Shown in pieces: positions 16,573 through 23,720 of a stretch of 64,000 nt of DNA. Made by a program: the position numbers and the translations under genes. The DNA is taken from contig NZ_BAABLI010000011.1 in NCBI RefSeq assembly GCF_039544265.1, forward strand, positions 109,863 through 173,862, given 5' to 3'. This stretch comes from Corallincola platygyrae (lineage in GTDB: Bacteria; Pseudomonadota; Gammaproteobacteria; Enterobacterales; Neiellaceae). Positions within the stretch are counted from its first letter, which is position 1. Each line of letters starts with the position of its first letter. The notes beneath the pieces were generated by a model. It was not told the origin of the DNA and did not search any database. It was given only the letters and a program-made list of their open reading frames with translations.

Positions 16573-18732
16573 ATGAGCTCCAACAGTAGCAAAGGCGATA
16601 AAGAGATAGACTCAATTGAATCAACCGAAGTGGTTGAGCGTGTTGTCATTACCGCTGATGAGATGGTGCCCGTGCCACCTCCTTCTCCCTATAATTTTTT
16701 CACCGAGCGGGAGTTAGAGAAGATCCTGGCCAACCTGGATACACTACGAGACGATGTCTATCCGCAAACTGGGTCAGAGCAGGAGAGAACGGCAGCAAAC
16801 CACAGTTTTCCTTCGGTCTGTCTTATTGGACTGGGCCGTTGTGGCTCTAATATTGCGCTGGAAGTCGCTACCCTGGTTTACCGGGCACGCTCCTACTACC
16901 TGAACGAATTCAAAAGCCAAGAGCGGCAACGTCAGGAGAAAGATGGTCGGCCACTGCGCTGGATCCGCCGTCGCTTACATCTCAATGCTGACAATATCCT
17001 GAAACCGATCTTCCTGATCGAACCGATCGTGATGCTCGGTGATCTAGATAAAGATATCGCAGGCCGTATTCGTTATTCATCGCAAACAGAAGATGGCAAG
17101 TTCCTCGAAAACTACACCAAGATGAAGATCATGGACCTGTCAGAGGTCCATGCCGGCGGCGCAGGTAATGCCCCGATCCTCGGCCAGTATCTAGCGAAAA
17201 TCATCTTGAACAAAGATACCGAGAAGTTCACCAATCAGGATTGGAAGTTTATCCACTCTTATCTGATTGACTCCTGCGGCATCAAAGCAAACCAAAGCAG
17301 ACTTTACTTTTATATCTTCAGTGCGGGCGGCGGTACCGGCTCAGGTATGGCGTCAGAATTTGGCCTGGCGCAACAATACGCCTATATGCGTAAAACGTTC
17401 GAAGTGCGTCCCACAGAATCGCTGGATGATGATCGTCATCGTTCCTTTGTATTCGAGCCCATCTTCACCAGTGGTATCTGCATTCTGCCAAATATCACCA
17501 ATCAACAGGTCAGCGTGTCTGAAGCCTTGCATATAAATGCCGGCCGCCTGCTATGTAAGTACCTGTCGGAAGAGTGGGACTTCTCCTACAACTACGAAGA
17601 CGAAGCGGAAAGCGAAGCCAGCGTGATGCAGCGCATCCGGCCGTGGAATGCGATGATGCTGATATCCAATGACATCATGCGCTACGCCGAAGAGACCGAC
17701 GATGGCAAAGTTGAGGATATTGACGTCAACTCGATGGAGAAATATGCCAACCAGTATATTTCTCAGCAGATCTTCAACATCCTGACCGCCCAAGCCGTCA
17801 CCACAGACTACGACGAGAACTACTTCCGTCGTGCTGGTATCGATATTGGCGAAACCATTCGCCTCGATGCCAACGATCTGTTTATGAGTCTCGCAGGCCC
17901 GGTAGCAGTTGGCTACGCAGAAAGCGTGGTTCCTCATAACGAGGCGCTGTTTGGTGACAAACACCACGGTATCGATGTCGACGATCTATTCTACCGTTCA
18001 ATCGAGCTGCCACACTTCAACAAAGACACCCAGGCGATCGAAGGGATCAGCTTGCTGCCAATCGAGTCGACTCGTTACCGCACCGCTCTGGAGAAATACA
18101 AAAACGGCAATTACGATGCCAATGCCCTCAACGACCTGCACTTCTTCAAGAACTGTTCGTCCGTGGTATCCATCGTATCGCTGCCAAAAGACTTCAAGCT
18201 TTCCTACGTGGCACTGAACAGGCTTAAGAGTCACCTCAACGCCCTGTTCCCCAACACCACGCTGAAACGCTATGCGCTTGTAATTGGGACCTCGGCTAAC
18301 CTGTCGTTAACCACACTGGTAGCTAAGAGCCCTTGCCTGAGCGACGACTTTATCACGTTGATCGTTTCCTATATCAAACGCTGTTTCGCTAAAGACAAGT
18401 ATCGCTACGACGACACCTTGGATAAAGTGTTAATCGATCTGATCAAGTCAGAAGAGTTTGATGAAACCAAGATAGACGCGCTGGTCAATCATTTCGAAAG
18501 CCCAGCCAAGATCCTGGATACCAACTGGTTTGCCATTAAACCTATGTATGAGAAGAAGTACCGCGAGTTGATTCGGGACGATAACAAGTTCCAGTCAATA
18601 AACGATATCCGTCTTTCCTCTGAAAACATCAAGAAGACGATCCGGTATCTGCGGGAGATCTACCGTCATAGGATCAGTCGCACCAAGATACTCAGCTTGA
18701 GTGAAAAGGGTTCACAACCCGCTGAGAAGTGA
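16573..18732 (+). CDS. Tubulin/FtsZ-superfamily GTPase-like protein, divergent
   Basis: A 719-residue soluble protein with the loop signatures of the tubulin/FtsZ fold. A nucleotide-binding loop LIGLGRCGSNIA (84-95) recalls FtsZ IGVGGGGGN and tubulin GQCGNQIG. AGGAGNAPILGQY (194-206) resembles the tubulin T3 loop GAGNNWAKGHY. FSAGGGTGSGMASEFG (249-264) carries the exact tubulin signature GGGTGSG. IRLDANDLF (429-437) matches the FtsZ synergy loop NxDxxD, with Asp432 and Asp435 kept and Asn replaced by Arg. The roughly 280-residue C-terminal region and acidic 80-residue N-terminal extension are unrecognised. The ATG at 16573 is chosen over GTG 16558 because AGGGGAG lies five bases upstream. It is monocistronic between a 220-base leader and a terminator. 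The nearest known group may be the bacterial tubulin-like (Tubulin_2) proteins; this is not verified. It is not canonical cell-division FtsZ. Confidence 0.85.
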   Translation: MSSNSSKGDKEIDSIESTEVVERVVITADEMVPVPPPSPYNFFTERELEKILANLDTLRDDVYPQTGSEQERTAANHSFPSVCLIGLGRCGSNIALEVATLVYRARSYYLNEFKSQERQRQEKDGRPLRWIRRRLHLNADNILKPIFLIEPIVMLGDLDKDIAGRIRYSSQTEDGKFLENYTKMKIMDLSEVHAGGAGNAPILGQYLAKIILNKDTEKFTNQDWKFIHSYLIDSCGIKANQSRLYFYIFSAGGGTGSGMASEFGLAQQYAYMRKTFEVRPTESLDDDRHRSFVFEPIFTSGICILPNITNQQVSVSEALHINAGRLLCKYLSEEWDFSYNYEDEAESEASVMQRIRPWNAMMLISNDIMRYAEETDDGKVEDIDVNSMEKYANQYISQQIFNILTAQAVTTDYDENYFRRAGIDIGETIRLDANDLFMSLAGPVAVGYAESVVPHNEALFGDKHHGIDVDDLFYRSIELPHFNKDTQAIEGISLLPIESTRYRTALEKYKNGNYDANALNDLHFFKNCSSVVSIVSLPKDFKLSYVALNRLKSHLNALFPNTTLKRYALVIGTSANLSLTTLVAKSPCLSDDFITLIVSYIKRCFAKDKYRYDDTLDKVLIDLIKSEEFDETKIDALVNHFESPAKILDTNWFAIKPMYEKKYRELIRDDNKFQSINDIRLSSENIKKTIRYLREIYRHRISRTKILSLSEKGSQPAEK

Positions 18733-18753
18733 TCACTTCCTGCCCCTTGAGAG

Positions 18754-18780
18754 AAAAAAGCCGCAAATAGCGGCTTTTTT
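18754..18780 (+). terminator. Rho-independent terminator of the tubulin-like gene
   Basis: Stem AGCCGC/GCGGCT with loop AAATA, flanked by six A and six T, lies 21 bases after the stop codon. Confidence 0.93.
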
Positions 18781-18867
18781 AATAGCGATGGATAGTCTTA
18801 TTACTTGATGTGGGTTCGGGCGCAACAAAGCAAAGTTTCCTGAATCAACTATTCGTTTCGCGCCCAA

Positions 18868-19047
18868 GTTAGGGAGTGAATACGCCTTCACTCCCTAACA
18901 ACCCTCGCGCGCCCCAACTATGTGCTTGTCCGTCGCTCACGCTTTCGCCTTTTCTAACGGCTCGATAAACATCCCTGTTTAACGAGCCTAAGATGGGCAT
19001 CCATGCCCATCTTCACGCTAAGCCTCGGCTCCGCTATGGGCACATAG
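18868..19047. repeat. Gene-free stretch with four nested hairpins, possible repeat element or structured RNA
   Basis: The interval 18781-19170 holds no supportable gene. It contains four clear inverted repeats. There is a perfect 13-bp pair at 18868-18880/18887-18899 (GTTAGGGAGTGAA, 6-base loop). A 13-bp pair with one mismatch lies at 18959-18971/18976-18988 (GGCTCG...). A perfect 11-bp pair lies at 18990-19000/19003-19013 (AAGATGGGCAT, 2-base spacer). An 8-bp pair CTATGTGC/GCACATAG at 18918-18925/19040-19047 encloses the last two. The nested arrangement suggests a dispersed palindromic element or a folded RNA. No second copy was noticed in this window. Confidence 0.55.
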
Positions 19048-19170
19048 AGGGGGAAGTATCCCGTAGCCAATCAAAAACTCAATTATGAGTCCGCAAGGAT
19101 TAACAAACTGGAAACGCTCAAAAAGCTACAGCGAATGATCATTAACGACTTTATGTGACAATGCGAACAC

Positions 19171-19194
19171 AAAAAAAGCCGCTTCAGCGGCTTT
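19171..19194 (-). terminator. Terminator of the small exported protein gene
   Basis: AAAGCCGC-TTCA-GCGGCTTT (19175-19194). On the minus strand the stem is followed by a run of T (complement of 19171-19177), placing it 26 bases after the stop of the minus-strand gene. Confidence 0.88.
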
Positions 19195-19220
19195 CTTACT
19201 CTCGAGATATGCAGAAACTG

Positions 19221-19532
19221 CTAATCACATTTCAGCAGCGCGTATTCCTCGATGATCATATAACGACCTTCCAGAATCGGCTCTTTATACGCCACAGTGT
19301 CGTAAGCGATACCATTCTTCTTCGAGAGATGAACAGCCTGCTCCTGCAAGCGAGTGAGAATATTATCGTAGGTGCGACCTACTGAAGAAAACGATAGCTC
19401 TTGCAGGTTCTTCATACCCAGCATGGTCTGGCATTCATGGATGCGGGCACCATACCAGGGCACCAGGCGTGGCGCGGCCAACGCGGAAACACTCATTAGC
19501 GAGAGCAAAACCGCCAGCACGATTCTTTTCAT
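19221..19532 (-). CDS. Small exported protein, function unknown
   Basis: A 103-residue protein with a typical signal peptide (MKRIVLAVLLSLMSVSALA, cleavage before APRL). The mature part is about 83 residues with two cysteines (HECQTML and the terminal LLKCD) that could form a disulphide in the periplasm. No family was recognised. The reading frame has a good Shine-Dalgarno (GAGGAGG-like, complement of 19540-19546) and its own terminator, so it is a real gene. It stands alone between the hairpin-rich region and the LPS gene waaA. Confidence 0.75.
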   Translation of the reverse strand: MKRIVLAVLLSLMSVSALAAPRLVPWYGARIHECQTMLGMKNLQELSFSSVGRTYDNILTRLQEQAVHLSKKNGIAYDTVAYKEPILEGRYMIIEEYALLKCD

Positions 19533-19773
19533 TTGCGACCCTCCTCAAAGTACTACAAGTGGCAACACAACCATTTCAGGAAAACCACGCTTCAAGCGAG
19601 TATCAAAGAGATTAGATTATGCCGCCTCACCCATTTGACACGGGTTTGATCAGTGGACTTACTGTAAGACTAGGCTACTGGTCATACAAGTTCAGGGAAG
19701 GATCTGAGATCTTTGGACTATCTCACGCTTTGACAAGATTTCTTTACGTTAACGTCAAGGGCATCACAGCACA

Positions 19774-21060
19774 CTATCTGCGCGAGTATGCCGCGAGAAT
19801 AGCATCTAACATTTTTTCCAACGCGCCTTGGCTCTCCAACACAACTTGCCGGCCTGCGTCTGCGGCTTTTAACACGGAGGGCTTATTGCCGAATAATGCT
19901 TTCAGTTTCAACGCCAACTCATCACCGTCGGCGATGCGCTGACAGTTACCAGCATCAACAAGCGATTGGGTAATTTCTTCGAAGTGGAAGTCGGAAGGGC
20001 CGGTCAGTGTGGGCATCCCCACTGCCGCAGGTTCAAGCAGGTTATGGCCACCATGGGGGATTAAACTGCCGCCTAAAAAGCAAATATCCGAGGCGCTCAA
20101 CAACATCATCATTTCGCCCATCGTATCTGCCAAGTACACAGCACAATCGTTATCTGCAGGCTGCAGGCTGCGACGTCTAACCCCGCCATTCAGCAGATCA
20201 CCGGCACTATCACAGGTGCGCTGACACAAGGCCATCACATCATCAAAACGCCCGGGATGACGAGGCACCAAAATCAGTGCGGCATCTGGATAATCCTGAC
20301 GCACGAGCTTATGCGCTTCGAGTGCGGCCTCATCTTCATTGGGGTGAGTGCTGGCCGCTATCCATACAGGTCTGTCTTTACCTAGTTCAGTTCTTAGCTG
20401 AGAACCCGCCTCGCGGGCCTCATCCGATAGTTTGATATCAAACTTAAGACTGCCAGTTACCGTAACCACATCTTTTTTCGCACCGAGTTCGACAAGACGC
20501 GCGGCATCCATTCGGGTTTGAGCCTGGATCTGCTCGAACGTTTGAAGGATTGGTGAAATCAGTGATTTAAAACGACCGTAGCCTTTGCGTGACTGAGCCG
20601 ACATTCGGGCATTGATAAGCAGTGCTCGCACACCTTTTCGGCGACATGCTGCTAAGGTATTTGGCCATAGCTCCATTTCCATCACAACGGCAAGTCTTGG
20701 GCGAGTGCGAGCGAGAAAACGTTTGGTTGCACCGGGCAGGTCAAATGGCGCATAACGATGAATAACACGATCACCGAAGGCCGCTTCCACTCGATCGGCA
20801 CCGGTTCGTGTGGTAGTGGTGACCATCACTGGAAAATCAGGTTTAGTGTCTAACAAACGTTGAATCAGCGGGGTAATGGCAATCACCTCCCCCACGGACA
20901 CCGCGTGAAACCAAACCGGATTGCCCTCAACGTCTGGCACAAATCCCAGATGTTCAGGCCAGCGCTTACCCACCGCCGGTTTACTACCTTTTGGCCAGTG
21001 CAGCCAAAACAGGCCAAACGGCAACGCCAAATAGATCAGTAATGAATAAATCAGGCGCAC
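19774..21060 (-). CDS. waaA: 3-deoxy-D-manno-octulosonic acid (Kdo) transferase
   Basis: WaaA adds Kdo residues from CMP-Kdo to lipid IVA at the cytoplasmic face of the inner membrane. The 428 residues show an N-terminal membrane anchor (IYSLLIYLALPFGLFWLHW), the GT-B N domain with FHAVSVGEV and MEMELWPN, and the C domain with AASTHPNEDE and the nucleotide-sugar segment FLGGSLIPHGGHNLLEPAA. The GTG start has GGGAGAG eight bases upstream. It lies 36 bases after hldE on the same strand, so the two form an LPS core operon. Confidence 0.96.
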   Translation of the reverse strand: MRLIYSLLIYLALPFGLFWLHWPKGSKPAVGKRWPEHLGFVPDVEGNPVWFHAVSVGEVIAITPLIQRLLDTKPDFPVMVTTTTRTGADRVEAAFGDRVIHRYAPFDLPGATKRFLARTRPRLAVVMEMELWPNTLAACRRKGVRALLINARMSAQSRKGYGRFKSLISPILQTFEQIQAQTRMDAARLVELGAKKDVVTVTGSLKFDIKLSDEAREAGSQLRTELGKDRPVWIAASTHPNEDEAALEAHKLVRQDYPDAALILVPRHPGRFDDVMALCQRTCDSAGDLLNGGVRRRSLQPADNDCAVYLADTMGEMMMLLSASDICFLGGSLIPHGGHNLLEPAAVGMPTLTGPSDFHFEEITQSLVDAGNCQRIADGDELALKLKALFGNKPSVLKAADAGRQVVLESQGALEKMLDAILAAYSRR

Positions 21061-21096
21061 CCGTCAGCTCTCCCGGTAAGCACAAAAAATTAAGAT

Positions 21097-22521
21097 CTAG
21101 TTGCCACGAATGGCATTGATAATCTCAGTGGTCGAACAACCGTCCTCAAAGTTAAGCACTTTAACCTCGCCACCATTAGCGCGAACCGCTTCACCACCAG
21201 CGATTTCGTCTGGGTGATAGTCGCCGCCTTTTACCAATAGATCCGGCAATACTTCGCCAATCAGACGTGCAGGCGTGTCTTCAGCAAAAGGCACCACCCA
21301 ATCCACGGCGCCCAAACCCGCTAACACGGATGCGCGACGGTCAGTAGGATTTACCGGACGACCGGGCCCTTTCAGACGCGCCACCGATTCATCGGTATTT
21401 ACCGCGACAATCAAACGATCGCCCAGCTTGGCCGCTTGATTAAGGTAAGCAACGTGGCCTGCGTGAAGGATATCGAAACAGCCATTGGTCATCACAATCT
21501 TTTCACCGCGGGCTTTGGCGGCTTTTACGGCATAAAGCAACTGGTCTTCAGTGACAGCACCAAAGCCGCCTTCCTGACGTTCACCAATGGCGTTGGCCAG
21601 TTCGATGGTAGAGACTGTAGAAGTACCCAATTTGCCAACCACAACACCTGCGGCCGCGTTTGCCAAGGCACAGGCCTCACCAAAAGATTTTTGTGCTGCC
21701 AATGAGGCTGCCAGTACCGAAATGACGGTATCGCCCGCCCCCGTGACATCGAATACCTCCTGCGCTAATGCTGGCAGATGTAGCTCTGGCTCATCAGCTT
21801 GCAGCAGGGTCATGCCATGTTCGCCGCGAGTGACCAGCAAGGCTTCAAGCTCCAGCTTTTCGCGCAGCGCGTGACCACGCTCGACCAGTTCCGCTTCGTC
21901 CTTGCACTTACCGACAATGGCTTCGAATTCGCCCAGGTTTGGCGTCATCAAAGTCGCACCGCGATACTTCTCAAAATCGGAGCCTTTAGGGTCAACCAGA
22001 ACTGGTACGCCGGCTTCTTTGGCCAGTGCGATCATCTGCTGTACCGCAGACAACGCCCCTTTGGCGTAGTCAGAGAGAACCACCACTTTGGCATTGGCCA
22101 GTTGCGCCTTCATTTGCGCCAGCATGGGCGCAGGATCGACGTCGCCAAACCCTTCTTCAAAATCGAGTCGAATAAGCTGCTGGTGACGGCTTAAGATCCG
22201 GAGTTTGGTAATGGTAGGAAAGTCAGGTAAGCGGTAAAAATCACACTCGACATTCACCCCTTGAAGCTTGCCAGCCAAAGCATCTGCAGCCTCATCCTGG
22301 CCTGTCATTCCGATGAGCACTGCATCACCACCGAGCGCTGCGACGTTTAGTGCCACGTTGGCGGCACCACCAGCACGCTCTTCGATCTGCTCAACCTTAA
22401 CCACTGGCACAGGCGCTTCGGGAGAAATGCGTGACGTGGGTCCATGCCAGTATCTGTCCAGCATTACATCGCCGACAACCAACACACTGGCAGTATCAAA
22501 ATCAGGCAGGCTTACTCGCAT
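21097..22521 (-). CDS. hldE: Bifunctional heptose 7-phosphate kinase / heptose 1-phosphate adenylyltransferase
   Basis: HldE carries out two steps of ADP-heptose synthesis for the LPS inner core. The N-terminal PfkB-type kinase (about 1-318) has VVGDVMLDRYWHGPTSRISPE and the anion-hole motif DVTGAGD (258-264). The C-terminal nucleotidyltransferase (about 340-474) has TNGCFDILHAGHV with HAGH at 353-356. Length 474 residues versus 477 in E. coli. The ATG at 22521 is chosen because family members begin at MKVTLPDF-like sequence; an upstream in-frame ATG at 22569 would add 16 atypical residues. It is divergent from lpxL and upstream of waaA. Confidence 0.96.
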   Translation of the reverse strand: MRVSLPDFDTASVLVVGDVMLDRYWHGPTSRISPEAPVPVVKVEQIEERAGGAANVALNVAALGGDAVLIGMTGQDEAADALAGKLQGVNVECDFYRLPDFPTITKLRILSRHQQLIRLDFEEGFGDVDPAPMLAQMKAQLANAKVVVLSDYAKGALSAVQQMIALAKEAGVPVLVDPKGSDFEKYRGATLMTPNLGEFEAIVGKCKDEAELVERGHALREKLELEALLVTRGEHGMTLLQADEPELHLPALAQEVFDVTGAGDTVISVLAASLAAQKSFGEACALANAAAGVVVGKLGTSTVSTIELANAIGERQEGGFGAVTEDQLLYAVKAAKARGEKIVMTNGCFDILHAGHVAYLNQAAKLGDRLIVAVNTDESVARLKGPGRPVNPTDRRASVLAGLGAVDWVVPFAEDTPARLIGEVLPDLLVKGGDYHPDEIAGGEAVRANGGEVKVLNFEDGCSTTEIINAIRGN

Positions 22522-22701
22522 AACTATTTGTCCCGGGGAGATAAAGTGACGGTATTCTAATGACGGCAACCGCGTCTTGCCAGTTCCGTCACAGATATAA
22601 TGATAGGTTAGAAATGATTAACGGCATTCGACACATATCAAGCTGGGCAATAGAATAGCCTGAAAAACAATAATAAATAGAATTCTCATCCGGAGTTGCA
22701 C

Positions 22702-23631
22702 GTGAAGCACGCCCCCAAACTGACCTTAAGCATGGCCCACCCTAAATACTGGTTAACCTGGATCGGTTATGCCATTTTTTGGCTGGTCGTACAGTTGCTT
22801 CCCTACGCAGTGCTAATGGCGCTAGGAAGAGGTTTGGGCCGGCTGATGCAGCGTTTGTTAAAAAAACGCTCGCGCGTTGCCGAACGTAATCTAGAGCTTT
22901 GTTTTCCCGATATGCCGCAGGCAGAGCGCGATAATCTGGTCACCCGTAACTTTGAATGCGCAGGCATGGCTCTGATTGAAACCGGGATCGCCTGGTGGTG
23001 GCCAGATTGGCGCACCCGTCCGCTTTGCCATATCGAAGGTATGGAGCATTTAGAACAGGCTAGCGCTGAGGGACAAGGTGTCGTGCTGTTAAGTATGCAC
23101 TTTCAAACCCTGGAGATTGGTGGCCGCATCTATGCGATGGAGCATGAAGGCACCGGTTTCTACCGCCCCAATAAAAATCCCATCATCGAGTATTTCCAAT
23201 ACCATGGCCGTTCTCGTGGATGCGGCGATCTAATCGACAAGCGTGACATCAAGGGCGCGATTAAACGATTAAAACAAGGCGGACGGGTCTGGTACGCACC
23301 CGATCAGGATTACGGGCGCCGCAGCAGCATCTTTGTACCTTTTTTTGCCGTGCCGGATGCCCCTACCATTCCCGCAACAGCGAACCTGGCCAAACTTGGT
23401 CGCGCCAAGGTGATCACCTTTGTCCAGAGTCGACTGCCAAATAACAAAGGCTACCTGCTGTCGATTCGTCCGCCCTTGGAAAACTTCCCGACAGGTGATC
23501 AGGAAGCCGATACTATTCGGATTAATCAGGTGATCGAAGAGGAAGTGCTGAAACAGCCAGAGGAGTACATGTGGTTGCATCGACGCTTTAAAACCCGGCC
23601 TGAGCCTGATATGCCCTCTTATTACACCTAA
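22702..23631 (+). CDS. lpxL: Lipid A biosynthesis lauroyl-type acyltransferase
   Basis: A late acyltransferase of the LpxL/HtrB family, placing a secondary acyl chain on Kdo2-lipid IVA at the inner membrane. It has 309 residues with one N-terminal membrane segment (about 21-41) and the catalytic H-x4-E motif HFQTLE (His133, Glu138). The substrate-binding blocks FYRPNKNP and WYAPDQDYG follow. The GTG at 22702 is preferred: GGAG ends six bases upstream, whereas the TTG at 22696 abuts it. LpxL, LpxM and LpxP cannot be fully separated by eye. Confidence 0.9.
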   Translation: MKHAPKLTLSMAHPKYWLTWIGYAIFWLVVQLLPYAVLMALGRGLGRLMQRLLKKRSRVAERNLELCFPDMPQAERDNLVTRNFECAGMALIETGIAWWWPDWRTRPLCHIEGMEHLEQASAEGQGVVLLSMHFQTLEIGGRIYAMEHEGTGFYRPNKNPIIEYFQYHGRSRGCGDLIDKRDIKGAIKRLKQGGRVWYAPDQDYGRRSSIFVPFFAVPDAPTIPATANLAKLGRAKVITFVQSRLPNNKGYLLSIRPPLENFPTGDQEADTIRINQVIEEEVLKQPEEYMWLHRRFKTRPEPDMPSYYT

Positions 23632-23720
23632 TTTGGAGGCTGACCAGCAAATCCTAAGTCATTGCTATACTTGATTGGCAAACCGCGAATGCGTTTCCCC
23701 AATGGAGTGACAGCATCGAG

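Noticed and set aside
17551..17967. 138-codon minus-strand frame inside the tubulin-like gene
   Set aside because: Valine-rich translation complementary to Asp codons; a shadow without independent signals.
16573..18732. Canonical cell-division FtsZ
   Set aside because: Nearly twice the length, no FtsA/ZipA-binding tail, not in the dcw cluster, and GGGTGSG rather than the FtsZ GGGTGTG.
18868..18899. Integron attC-like site
   Set aside because: GTTAGGG...CCCTAAC resembles paired core sites, but the spacing is far too short and no cassette frame follows.
19619..19942. 107-codon plus-strand frame upstream of and into waaA
   Set aside because: More than half of it is antisense to waaA, with no ribosome-binding site.
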